64,000 nt of DNA from Gonatopus flavifemur. Its lineage: Eukaryota; Arthropoda; Insecta; Hymenoptera; Dryinidae. Shown here one piece after another: positions 27,601 through 38,878 of this stretch (position 1 is the first letter of the stretch; the number at the start of each line of letters is the position of its first letter). The stretch covers positions 2,418,001 to 2,482,000 of the forward strand of contig JAFFJZ010000003.1 of NCBI GenBank assembly GCA_018340375.1. The letters run 5' to 3'. Made by a program: the position numbers and the translations under genes. The notes below the pieces were generated by a model. The model was not told where the DNA came from. It saw only the letters and a list, made by a program, of their open reading frames with translations, and ran no database searches.

Positions 27601-30600
27601 ATTAGCACCGACGCGCATGAAAATAGAGTTCAGATCTACAAAATTCGTGCATTGGAAGTGTAGATTTGAACTCATACTAAAATTACGCGAACCTTCTATC
27701 GCTTTGATGCCACTCCAAATACTCAAGGCCCATGCTTTTCGGGCATGACAGTTGAACATCTATAGATCTTATTATTTGGCGTTGATTGCATAGGTGTGGT
27801 CTTGAACTCCTGATGCATGAAGTTCATGCTCGAAAAGCATGTGATTCTTACGTTTAAAATGTGAACGAAGCCGTGCTTCTTGTTTCTACTTTCAAAGCAT
27901 TGAAATACAAACTTTGTTAACACGCATGTCATGTTTGATGAATATGAACACTTGCTTTATGAAAAACAATTGATTCATGGTTTTAGCATTTGATTGATTC
28001 TTTCACCTCGAAATCAGGGGATATTTTATACGTGGCGTAAGTAGATTTCATTTCGGGACTCAGTAACAAAGTTTTTGGTAGAAAACTTCCCAACTTTTTG
28101 AGACTCCTTTTTTTACAATATAGTACAATTGGAGATATGACCTTAATTAGAAAGAAGGAAAATTACAACAGCAGACTGTTCACTAATTTTTTCATCTGGA
28201 TGTCAACTCGAGAGATAAACCACAATCGATTACAACTCGTTAAACTGATTAGGTTATAAAAACAATAAAAAGGGAGAATATTTTGTTCAAAATACGTACC
28301 TGCGCAATGCCGATAAAAACCAACCCCCCACAAGAATTGAGAAAAAAGATATTTTTTTCACTTGTTTAATATGTCCGAACAATACTCTCGTGTCATACAT
28401 TCTCCTTGGAATTAAAGTTTACGAGACTGAAAGATACGCATAAATTTTCATACTAAATCCTTCGTCCGCATACGTATTCTAACAGTAAAAGAAATTTTCC
28501 ATTATTTTCATATTTGAATAAGATATATTCGCAACCTTCGCGGAGTGAATTGTTTGGATATGAGATTTATGTGACGAATAATACACTCTTTTTTTTGTTT
28601 GTGACTTTTTCTCAGAGCTAAATCCAGAGACAATTTCATTTTGAAAAGGATTTTGCCTGTTTAGTTTGAATTTGATTTCGAGAGGGCTTTCTTGTATATA
28701 CCTGTACATTCTCAATGTGTGGGAGTTTGAAGAACGTGAAAGCAGGGGTGAAAATGAGTTTTCCAGGCCGAGAGAATTGCTAGAAAGAAACCGACAAGGT
28801 AAATGGAATAACCCTGCATTCGAACAAAATTGTCACTTACAAATACAACTCCCATGGAAATTCAAACGATCAACCGCCGACGCATTCGCGTTTCTTTAAC
28901 AACGTTTGTTGGCAGTGATTGGGAGAGTGCGAAAGGAATTTGTTTCAATTATTTGTTAAGCTCTATCTAGATTCGCATGGATATAAACGTTTTCATCCTA
29001 TCCATTGCAATCAACAATTCACATTGGAATAAAAAGTACTGAAGATTCACATGAATTTACTTTGCGTTTGACACTGTTTCTAACATTATCATTTGCGAAG
29101 TTTTTTTTTCAAATTATATATATTCAACAAATCTCATATAACCGTATTCCCTTGACTCGAGTAAACTTTATTTTAATCTATTGAGTGAAAAAGATCGTCT
29201 CAATTAGACGGTTGAAAGAAAATATATAAGAGAAGAGAAAGAAAAACGAGTGCTCATCTATATTTTAACATCTAAATAGCAAAGGTCCACACTTGACCTC
29301 AAGCCTTAGAAAAACATCGCATCGAACTAAACACTTGTACTACTCGATATGAGAGTCAGAAACAGAGCACTTGAAAACTCACGAGGCTGGAAAATTCCTG
29401 TTTTTCTTGTTTTCATGTTTTCCACGCGATTTAATCCAGAGCACCTACCAATTGTCGAATTCTACCTCTTCATGAGGATAAAAAAATCGATTAATAAAAT
29501 TCATTCACAAGGAATGTTCATAAAAAACGCAATAGACAGGAGATTCTGGTTTACAGTTGATTCTTTTTTATTCGAGTTCTTGTGATGAAATAGCCCTTTA
29601 TACAACTGATTTGTACAACACGATCCTCAAAATCTTTGGATTATGATTGTTCCTGAGAATTGAATAATTCAATGGCCTCGTCGGAAAAATTTGAAATTTT
29701 GTACTAGGAAAGGCATCAATGACATGACCCACTGCACCAGTAAAATTCACTGCCAAATGAGTGTTTTACTCGAAAATCAATGCGGTTTCCTAAGAATTAT
29801 AATTTGGTCCATGTTTTACAATGTGTATTTTATAGCACAAAAATACATTTCAACGAATGATATATTTCCCGTTTTTCTTAATAATCTTGTGACATCTCTT
29901 AGCGAGCGACAGGAGTGGGCCTCGTTCATAGAAGGGCCGCGAAAAACTGCAGAAGATGCTCATTAACAGCCCCATCGAAATTAAATGTTATATCACGCAA
30001 AGACTGTTAAAGAGAGCGGAACAAGTGGAAGTTGGACGGTGCAAGGTCAGGCGAGTATGGTGGGTGTGGCAGCACATCCTATTCAAGCTCCAAAAGTTCT
30101 TCACGGACGACCAAACTTCTGTGTAATTTCGAGTTGTAGTGATAGAACATGTTTCCTATACGATTAATGAGTTCTGGCCGTTTCTGGATGATAGCTTGGT
30201 TCAAACTCTTCGGAATTTTGATTGCTTGGTTCCTAGGTAGAAGCTAAAAAAAAACGAAAGGCTTCAATGAATGTTTGCTTCCATCGTTCTTTGAGGCAGA
30301 TCACCCCTTCGGAACCAATAATATTTGTCGTCTACGATCCACTCAAGATCAACAGTTATCAATCGCTTCAAGAAAGGATCGTTTTTTCCACGTCCAATGA
30401 GCATGTCGCATATACTTATCCGTACCATTGAATCCACGCATCGATCTTGCTCATGTATCCCAGCTTCTTCAAATGATCGTGAATAGTTATCAGAATATCC
30501 CCAGAAGTACTATATATATATATATATATTCCTCTCCCTTAACTTCAAGCAATTTTCACTCCTTTTATAGACAAAACTAAGTCCCTGTCCAATACCATAT

Positions 30601-33600
30601 GCATTAAAAAGAAATAAATGATGATAATACAATAAGACCCCGCAATAAGAGACTCAAAGCTCCCAAAGGGGAAGAGTTTTTCCGCGAATCAGGGTTGCCT
30701 CGCTACTTCTACATTGCCAACACTCCTCGTCCTTTTTATCTTTTTCTCGCATTTTCGGCGACGACCCCGCATTAAGAAACTCTGCTTTAGCCGTTCGTGC
30801 TGTGATCGCCCGTCATTTGTTTTGACGCTTATTCACATCCGCTTATGCTTATTTATTTACGCTTATCTACAAAATAAGAGTAAAAGAAAAAATTAATCTC
30901 AAATATGCTCATTACAGAGGAGATTGAGGAGTCTGAAAGTTCTCATTTACTGGATGAATGTAACCTTAACCACCAATACCAGTTTCATTCTATTACAGTT
31001 GAAAAAAATTTCCAATAATCTTTTCCAATTACTACGGCTTTTGATGAATAAATGTATTTCAATTTTTTCAAATCCTATGTTCGTTATTTCTGAAGATAAC
31101 TTGAACTTTTGTTTAATATTTATATAATATTCAGTCCATTACGAGTGAAAAAAATGGAATGATAATTAAATCATTCAACACCAAGGTTTTGTTTCGGAAT
31201 GAATTCCAAAATTCTCTAAAACTCAATGTTCTTATTGCGGAGTTGCGCATGGGGTTGCAATGGGGAAAGACTCGCGAACGAGAAACTGGGGAAGTTCCTC
31301 ATTGTATCCTAAAAACAATGTTATCATTATACATTTTTCTTAATCCCCCTCTCCAAAAGTTAAATTATAAAACTATGACTCAATTTTCCAAAAAAAAAAA
31401 ACAGTACTCTGATGTACTTGATGAATTTTTAACAAACATTGTATTAGTTTTTTTTGAACATCCAGAGAAATAGAATGAGAGTACTAGATTTATATCTTGA
31501 CTGCTTGAATTTAATTTCCTTCTTTTTCTTTTGTAGCTTTTCTCTTTTGGTCTCACAAAAACTAACTGAAATGATACAAAATTTTCCACACTGATGGAAA
31601 GATTAGATAAATGTCTGCTTTCATGGTACCTGAGAGGTCTTGGAGACTAGAGTATTTGCAAGAAAACCACGTACGTATTCACACCTGATCCCGGGTGAAT
31701 TCCCAAACCCTTATTCCAGTTCGTAAAAAGTTGCAAAAACTCTGACAAGACTATCTTTGAAAACTTCACTAACTTATTTTTCTTCTCTTTCTTATGTATT
31801 CATACATTATGCACACACTCGCGCGTTCGTATGCAAATAAGAGTGATCGAACATCAAAGTTGAAGGAGAATGGGAGAGATAAATGAAGTGTAAAGAAAAG
31901 AAGAAAGTACATAAAAAGAATCACAAAAAAGGACAATGCGTTTCTTTTCTTCCATAGTTTACGTCAAGATATAAAGGATTTAAATATTTTAAAGGAAAGT
32001 ATTGCCTGTCTTATCGTTCGCCGTATTAAAATCGTAGCAGAAGACTTATCGATGAATAAACTCGACATTTTCAAATATTTTGTACCCACTTTTGTTGAAA
32101 GTACAATGCCTATGATAATTTCAAATACTGAATCCTAAATTTGTTGCGAAAATGAGTCATTTATTTTCAGTACAATAAATGGATGTTGGACATTCAATGA
32201 AATTGGGAAATCATTTTCTATCTGTGGTTATTTGATTACTCAGTTTGATGTCTTCAGTAGTTCGATGCGACGAGGAATCTATTCTGTGTCGTCGATAAAG
32301 GACGGACTCGCTCCAATGCCAAGCAGAGTTAATTTCCTGTGTATCGATATTGCTTTTGTCCAAAGACTTGTTACTCGCTGGTCTATGGTTGATAAGAACA
32401 CCAATCATCGTGTTACTGGGATGGTGTAACCTTCTAAATAAAAATTATGATTTTCTCAAGATTCAGAGAAAATAGACCGATATTGCTTCAAAGTAGTTTG
32501 ATTTACTTGCTAAAATTACTACTCTGATCGGAATAGCTGTTCTTATGACGACATTAATATTTTTATACACAATATATATCTAGTTCTATAAATTTTCATA
32601 AAATTTACATCAAAACTGGATACACATTGTGCACAAAAATACCGATATCTCTAAGATTGTCCGTTCCTCCTAACAAATAATATTCTGATTTTTTAAGTTT
32701 CTCTTTGGCATCAATTCAAGTGGTTCAGTTTTACCTCATCACAATTTGGTTGAGTAATTGTCCCAAGGAATATTCAAGAATTAGTTATGTGATAAAATAT
32801 TATAAATTTCATCCCGCTTAACTTGTAAAATTTTATTAAAACACTTTCCAAGTAAAACTTCATCATTTGTTCCGAAGTGGCGCAACCCTCGACGCAAAAC
32901 TAATCTTTTTTATCCAGTTCATTATTGGCCAAGGATTGGAAATAACAGAATCAGGACGATACCTCTATTTCTTGTAGATAGTTTTGAAAAACGCCAGTGA
33001 ATCCCCATTTTATTCAACTTTGAACAATAAATTTTCTCCGTGTACAACCAGAGTCTACTGAAATTTATTAGCAAAGATATCAGATATCTGATTCTAAATT
33101 CGAGTAAACGACAAATCGAAGGTACATACAGTTTTTCAAATCTTCTACCGCAAAGTAAAGATAAAAGAATCCATACGTACCCAGGTTTTTTCAAATCATC
33201 TGCTCTGGAAAATTCACTGCAAGCATTCACTGTAAAAAATATCATTCAATTTCTTGATTCAATTCCCATTCTCGATAATATTAATTTCATTTTGATCTGA
33301 ATTTCAATAGCAATAAAATGATACCGTGAAAGTATCATTCCGTTCATGTTCATTGATGTTGTTTTCAGTCAATTGTTTTGTGAAAGTAAAATAGGAGGTA
33401 AATGGTGAAAATAAATGGTCTCATCCAACAGGAATATATTCGCATATCAGAAGTACATGGAAAACACCCTGAATGAAATGTTATATACTCCTGAAAATCG
33501 ATACGCTAAAATAAGGATGGATATGTGAAAGAGTGGGTTTTTTTACTCTTATTCAAACTGTTACGTATCCTTTATTTTATCGATATATCGTTTTCCCTTC

Positions 33601-34991
33601 TCTTGTCTCTTTTCCACGCTTATTTTTTTCAAGCGAATTTAACTGAGTTTGGGGATATCATATACGAGCAAAATGGGACGGGATAAAAGGCAAAGAACTG
33701 ACACTATTATGCTACGTTCGTACAAGAGGGTGTTGAATCGTCCAAGAAATTGTCGAAACGATATTACCATATTTTTATTTTTTCGACATCTGTGTACATG
33801 TATGTATAATTCAAAAAGATATCAGATCGATTCTTTTGAATTTATTTTTTTCTGCTACTTTAATGACATCTTATAATACTAACATCTCTTCGCAGTGCGT
33901 TAAAACATGAATATATATGTATCACACGTATTTTTATATTTCCATGGTTCCGCTTATTTTCCTTTTATCGAAATAAAGAAAATTCATTGATCATGTTCAG
34001 TTCGGTTTTTTCATAAATTCCCAAACAATATGCGTTATAAACTATTGAAATGAATGCGAATAAACTTTTTTGTTGGCTGAAATAAAATTTATTTAGGATA
34101 AACAAAACTCATTTGTCTGTATAAAAGCCTTAATTATTGTGAACCAAATGTTATTCACCCCAAATAAAAAGTTTCTTTGCGTTCATTTCAACCAAAACTT
34201 TGTTTGGCTGAAACAAACCGTGTTTTCAATGTACGTTCACTACAAAACAAAAATAACCCAACGAGTGATGTCTTTGATGCACTTGATTTTGAGCCAAATC
34301 TCACAGACGTGATTCCATAATTTCTTTCGAATTCTTCCAAAACTTTCCTTGTGTTGTGGATTCCAAATTTGATCCTTGTCAGCGTTCAATATTCAACCCA
34401 AAAAATTTCATACTTTTGTATACATAATTTATATACAGAACTTCTATTTGTCTATAGAATATGACTTAAAATTGTTATTTACAATAATGAATAGGAATCG
34501 TATATGTTATTTTTCAGTTATCATGGCGCATAGCAGGAATGATTCAAACTTCGAGACGATTGGAGGCTTTGAAGATTTTAAATGGTACTACAAATCCCAA
34601 CTCCACGTTGCAGCAGATGACACCTGAGCTCGAAGAATGTCTCAAAAGACAATTATCCACTCCCGATGCTACTGAGACTGGTTCGAATCAAGTCGCGGGA
34701 CAGGTGATCAATCAATTGCAACGCACATTATACGATTTCCCTTGTTTGAAAAATTGCGAGGGGATAAAAAATTATGCTACGGCGTGTGCTAATCTGGCAT
34801 GGACTTGTTTAGCACGTTCCACACCTTTGGTACTCGATGTAGCTCAGGGTTTGGAATTCCGCAGAGATATTCATGCACGACACCACACCTCATCTGACCC
34901 TAATGGTACAAGAATCAAAGCAGTCATTTGGCCAGGTCTTCGAGAGGGTTGTCAAGGACCTTGTCTCCACAGAGCTGTTGTTTTCACTTGA
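18453..34991 (+). CDS. Mitochondria-eating protein-like (MIEAP/SPATA18 family), 5 coding exons
   Basis: Exons: 18453-18637, 19191-19753, 20596-20915, 26548-26892 and 34518-34991. All have GT-AG borders and matching phases (2,1,0,0), giving 628 residues; human MIEAP has 538. MIEAP is a p53-induced mitochondrial quality-control protein in vertebrates. Residues 1-62 are basic and low-complexity. Residues about 62-230 are helical (LLRLYEGRQYREAASFLMRL). Residues about 259-318 form a coiled coil (LSLKYSEIQQRLIDNQSLLN). Residues about 365-415 are an acidic Ser-rich linker. Residues about 445-628 match the C-terminal MIEAP domain: AKILYSVVV continuing across the last intron into LSWRIAGMIQ, then RTLYDFPCLKN and the ending AVIWPGLREGCQGPCLHRAV. 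The start is the first ATG of exon 1, with no better upstream choice. A mariner relic sits in intron 4. The family call rests on remembered C-terminal motifs; function in insects is inference. Confidence 0.75.
19191..19753 (+). CDS. MIEAP-like gene, coding exon 2
   Basis: Follows the acceptor TTTTTATGTAG. Its first base completes the split Arg codon. It encodes residues 62-249, a helical region with no stop over 563 bases and higher GC than the introns. Donor: GTACGT. Confidence 0.8.
20596..20915 (+). CDS. MIEAP-like gene, coding exon 3 (coiled coil)
   Basis: Lies between TTTGTTTTTCAG and GTAAGA. It encodes residues 250-356, including the heptad-like coiled coil and a Leu-rich end (LLQFSRGCELALQLMNEDDL). 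Confidence 0.8.
20916..26547 (+). other. Intron 3 of the MIEAP-like gene (5.6 kb)
   Basis: No nested gene is seen. A somewhat GC-richer patch at 21290-21440 contains a 10-bp palindrome GGCGATCGCC (21323-21332), and the paired CRE-like sites at 24498-24522 lie here. The remainder is unremarkable AT-rich DNA. Confidence 0.65.
24498..24522. promoter_or_regulatory. Inverted pair of CRE/ATF-like sites
   Basis: TTACGTCA and TGACGTAA face each other across 9 bases. TGACGTAA is the known CREB/ATF-type element. A paired arrangement inside an intron could be an enhancer element, but chance is possible. Confidence 0.25.
26548..26892 (+). CDS. MIEAP-like gene, coding exon 4
   Basis: Lies between TTTTTGTTCCAG and GTAAGTAC. 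It encodes residues 357-471: an acidic serine-rich linker, then the helix before the C-terminal domain (LAERYAALYGQAHLHTLDAL). It ends in phase 0 inside the SVVV/LSWR block. Confidence 0.78.
27731..27841. repeat. 111-bp fold-back repeat in intron 4
   Basis: CATGCTTTTCGGGCATG (27731-27747) is repeated inverted at 27825-27841 with one mismatch, around a 77-base loop. It is probably a small transposon relic; it would also form a hairpin in the pre-mRNA. Confidence 0.55.
29900..30500 (-). pseudogene. Degraded mariner-family transposase
   Basis: Read on the minus strand, pieces in several frames match mariner transposase in order. First comes a helix-turn-helix end (IHDHLKKLGYMSKIDAWI, near 30490-30430). 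Next is the first catalytic block (NDPFLKRLITVDLEWIVDD, near 30400-30320; family form 'LITGDEKW'). A remnant of the 'LPHPPYSPDL' region follows near 30070. Last is the C-terminal NSLRDITFNFDGAVNEHLLQ near 30000-29930. Several stops and frameshifts separate them and the middle is shortened, so it is inactive. Mariner elements are cut-and-paste transposons common in insects. It lies antisense in intron 4 of the MIEAP-like gene. Terminal repeats were not located. Confidence 0.8.
30511..30529. repeat. TA dinucleotide microsatellite
   Basis: About nine TA units are read directly, just beside the mariner relic. Confidence 0.85.
30636..30791. repeat. Degenerate direct repeat around GACCCCGCAWTAAGARACTC
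   Basis: A 25-29 base unit at 30636-30660 (ending ACTCAAAGC) recurs at 30763-30791 (ending ACTCTGCTTTAGC). The segment is GC-richer than the intron around it and may be part of a mobile element. Confidence 0.35.
34518..34991 (+). CDS. MIEAP-like gene, terminal coding exon 5
   Basis: Follows ATTTTTCAG. It encodes residues 472-628, nearly all of the C-terminal MIEAP domain, with stop TGA at 34989-34991. The frame runs continuously from LSWR to AVVFT. Confidence 0.8.
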   Translation, partial: LSWRIAGMIQTSRRLEALKILNGTTNPNSTLQQMTPELEECLKRQLSTPDATETGSNQVAGQVINQLQRTLYDFPCLKNCEGIKNYATACANLAWTCLARSTPLVLDVAQGLEFRRDIHARHHTSSDPNGTRIKAVIWPGLREGCQGPCLHRAVVFT

Positions 34992-35407
34992 GAAAATGAT
35001 ACATGTGTCGTTGACTTCGATATTCTGTAATCAAGGGGTTATATATACTCGTATGACTCTTCGTATACACGCTAGGCGATAACCATCTATTCTTGGAATA
35101 ACAAGATTTTTTAAATTATCAATTGTACCTGCAATAACTGAAAAATCTATGGATGAACTTGAATATCTTGTAGATGGTATTGGGAAAAATTATACAGCTT
35201 GATTTTAAATATTGACAAATTCTAGCAATCGGCATCAAGTTACGAGCAGGTACTGCTTAAAATGTATACGAAGAGTTCATGGAAAATCAAGAAATTTTTA
35301 TCATTTTTAACACCAGTTTTCATCATTTTCAACATTTTTGCCTTCTTAACGAATGTTTATTGAAATACACTACAAAGCATTCGTCAGTACGTATTTTGAG
35401 TTACTCG

Positions 35408-35417
35408 AATAAATAAA
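35408..35417 (+). terminator. Candidate polyadenylation signal of the MIEAP-like gene
   Basis: Two overlapping AATAAA hexamers lie about 420 bases after the stop codon. Other AATAAA copies occur further on, so the choice is uncertain. Confidence 0.35.
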
Positions 35418-38400
35418 ATCATGAGAAAATCTCGAAAATTGGGAAGAATTGCTTTTGAACACCTTTTTTTTCATCTTAAATTGAATTGAGCAATCTCAGA
35501 TGAGTGGGGAATTACAAGTTATTATCCAGTTGCACGTATTCAACAGGTAACATTACATGTGCTCTTAAGATACATTGCAGTTATGATGTATTAAAAAACT
35601 GCGTTTTGTGGAAACTCTTACTGCGTAATACAAAAATTATTAACTGGTGAGATACCGTAAACGCTCAATATACTTCTATATCTTTCCACAAAGATTATGA
35701 TACTTTAACATGTCTATATGAGACTGTATTATAAGCACGAACTGATGGGTAAAATGAAACTCACGTTTTCGACCTCACCCTATCCTTCAACCATAACTTG
35801 CCCTTCTTCATCTTTCTTTGATACCAGTTTTCTCTTTTGTCCTTTTTCCTTTTTGATCAATTCTGAAGAATAGAATGCAAGAATGGAGTGTCCTTTTTTC
35901 ATCTCTCCCCCGCCCTAAACTCTGAATAATGGAAAATGGACTCTTGAATCCATAGACGTGTTTTGCCTCTCTTATCGATAAGAAAAATAGAATAGATGGA
36001 AATTATTAATTTATGAAATGTATCAAATAAAAAAACGCCGCATCGCTCATTATTACAAAACTTGTACACGTCGTGTATCTTTTGTATGTTCAATAAAACA
36101 AAAATTATTGATAAAAATTAATTGATGTCATTTGTTATTGTATTAGGAACAGACTGGGTACGGTTGTAACATTTTCACTTCAACCTCTTGTGACAATTTT
36201 ATTACTGCAGTCGAATGGAAGCTAGACAGTCTTTCAAATAGCAGATCTATTTGGTTATCAAATGTAGATGCATTAGTTTCGCGTAAATTCAATCAAGATT
36301 CAGAACATTTCGATATTTTTTACAGATTTACACGGGGCAAAGAACATTGTGAAAAATTACTTGTTTATAAACATATCACTTCTTCTATGCGTTTCATAAA
36401 ATGATTCACGTACTTCAAGCAATCCTCTTCGGTTTAAGCGCTTATGAGTCCAAATCGGCTGCACCGTTCAAAACCTATGAATTTTCGAAAAGAAAGTTCA
36501 CTAAAATTATGTTCTTTAAGTTTGAATCGTTTCTAAAAGTCAAGCAAAAATTTAAACTCACCAAATCTGATGAATCATCGTTGTTCATCTTCTCGCCAAA
36601 ACGCGTCATTTTTTCCTTCAATTTTTTTGGGGAAGAAACAAAGTGTTTTGTTTTCAAGAATATACTGCAAGATTCTTAATTTGTTAAAAACTGAATACTT
36701 TGTTGTCAACGACTAGAGAATTTCTATTTGGGCTGTAGGAACCAAGGTCCCTCGACGAAATAAAAATGAATCCCAAATTTTCATATAAATATGAAATAAT
36801 ATTCTTTCCAGTCACATGAACTTGATTTCAATAATCCATCCGATGAACCATTGCTCTCACAAATGGAACATATCAAACGCTACATTACAGGAACAACAAT
36901 GCGGAGATACGAATATTTCAACACTTGACATCACTGACGTTCCTTAGCAAATCTTTGAGGTATGGAATTCGATTAGCTGCAAGTGAATTTGTCCTTTGAA
37001 GTAATCAGTATTAAATTAACCAGATCAAATCAACGAAAATTTCATTGCGGATAATGTAACCGTTCAAAACAGTTGAATCAACGAATGAAATGAATATCAA
37101 TCGAAAGAAGAAATCAAATAGTAACGGATGCATTTAAAAATCTCACCTATTATTTCAAATGAATAGCATTGATCAAAATTAGGTTTAGATAAATTGAAAA
37201 AATAAGTGTTACGAAATGTACTCGACTGTTTTAAACTTTGATAATCGGTGAATTCCATCTTCAACCGTGATAAAATCAACTTAACAAATAGGCCATGATG
37301 AGAAAAGATTCGTGCGATAGATACAAAGATATAAAAAAATGTTCATTATACGCAATTCGATAACAGTTATTGAATACACATTGAGAGGTATACAAAGGAA
37401 AATTAAATGATTCGTTTTAATAATTGTCAAAATTTATTATAAATCCGATATGTTCTATATACACTCTTCCATAATAGTCCTTCATGTTGTTTTTATCAAT
37501 TCATAACAAGTACAAAATATTTCGAGCTATTTTATACATTTAGCCCTAAATTATCGACCGATACATGATTTTAAACCTAGTCAATGTTAAAATACAAGCA
37601 AAAATAATTTCTCGCACTATGGACTTTTTGTTCAAGTGTCTGTTCTATAATTACGTAATTTATTCAGTTACATCTCTCATATACTGATAATGAAACAAAA
37701 ATATAAATTCACGACACCCTATTCAAAAAGTACAGTCACGCACGCTTACAACTCGATTTTTACATGTGTAGGATTAAATAAAGATCGATAAAAATGAAAT
37801 GACAACCATTTGAAAAAAGAAAAACAAAAGAGCTTTGGTCGAATTCTCTTATATAATACGCAATTATAACTGTTTGTCAATTCACAGCTTGAGCTGTATG
37901 TCAAAATATTCGCTAAAAAATATATTATGTTGAAGTCAACATATCATAACTTATTTAAAGTATAGAAATCTCCTATACAAGTTATAATTTCTAAATATTC
38001 AGACAGCACTGATATTCCTAGTGAATTCACATGCAGTGGAACTGACGTTTCTAAACAGTCTTTGTTATGGCCACAAAAAATGTAAATCTTATGAATTCAT
38101 AAACAATAACATCTCTCCCACATGGGATAAATTCATTCGATGCAACATTCTCGAGAGCTTATTTGGAACTTTATCGTGCTGCCCGATATATTGATTGGAA
38201 GAAGAAAAATTCCTTTCTGAATAGCATCTCAAGACAAGATTTAAGTAAAAAATATTCATCGTACAAAACGCTGTTGTTGCTATTTGAATTTGATTGAGAA
38301 CAAAATTGTTTCTTTAAATCGATGAGTGATTCTCTTTATTGAAAATGTCTCACAGATGGATAAATACCGTTATAGACCTTCGTGCGAATTTCATGAATTT

Positions 38401-38856
38401 TTTGGAAAATTAAGGACCCTGGAACATCAGAAACCTGATAAAATTTTGCTACACAATCTTTAAGCAATAGTGGAAAATTGTAAATATACAGCAATAAACT
38501 AACTGCTAAGTTATATGTTTATCATAATTTGCAGTTTCAATTTCATATTCAAAGCTCAATTTAAGCAACGTACTTTTCCACCGCAGACTTAAAATTTGTA
38601 TTCATTGCTTGATCATTCAGAAAGTACGTAGCAAAATTTAGCTCGTTTCTTCAAGGACTCCATAATCAGGTCCTTAATCAGGTTCTATAACGATCTTCGT
38701 TCTCTCGTTTATCATATTCCATGAGATCTTTTCCATAGGGTTTGTCGCAAAAATATCGCCACCAACTATGATAATTACAATACTATAGTGTTAGATACTT
38801 ATTTATCTTCAATAATTTTATAGTCTACTGCTTTAGAAGTCTTGAAATATTAATAT

Positions 38857-38862
38857 TTTATT
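38857..38862 (-). terminator. Candidate polyadenylation signal of the CAAX nuclear protein gene
   Basis: AATAAA on the minus strand begins 17 bases after the stop codon, which would give a very short 3' UTR. Further copies (for example near 37435) exist. Confidence 0.3.
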
Positions 38863-38878
38863 GACAAAGAATAACATT

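Larger units (their letters stand above)
26893..34517 (+). other. Intron 4 of the MIEAP-like gene (7.6 kb)
   Basis: It holds the mariner relic, a TA microsatellite, a fold-back repeat and a degenerate direct repeat, listed separately. ORFs in it (for example 28666-28899 and 31159-31473) show no family. Confidence 0.65.
34992..38878. other. Intergenic region between two converging genes
   Basis: It contains the 3' untranslated regions of the MIEAP-like gene (from the left) and the CAAX-protein gene (from the right). ORFs here (35899, 36401, 37097) are AT-driven and unsupported. Confidence 0.6.

Noticed and set aside
28666..28899. Glu/Arg-rich frame in intron 4 of the MIEAP-like gene
   Set aside because: Inserting it would break the phase-0 join that restores the conserved SVVV/LSWR block.
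32211..32429. Opposing 65-codon frames around 32.3 kb
   Set aside because: Neither shows a motif; possibly very old transposon sequence but nothing to support it.
33990..34260. Repeated GTTGGCTGAAA/TTTCAACCAAAA-like motifs
   Set aside because: Matches are short and degenerate; not enough to call an element.
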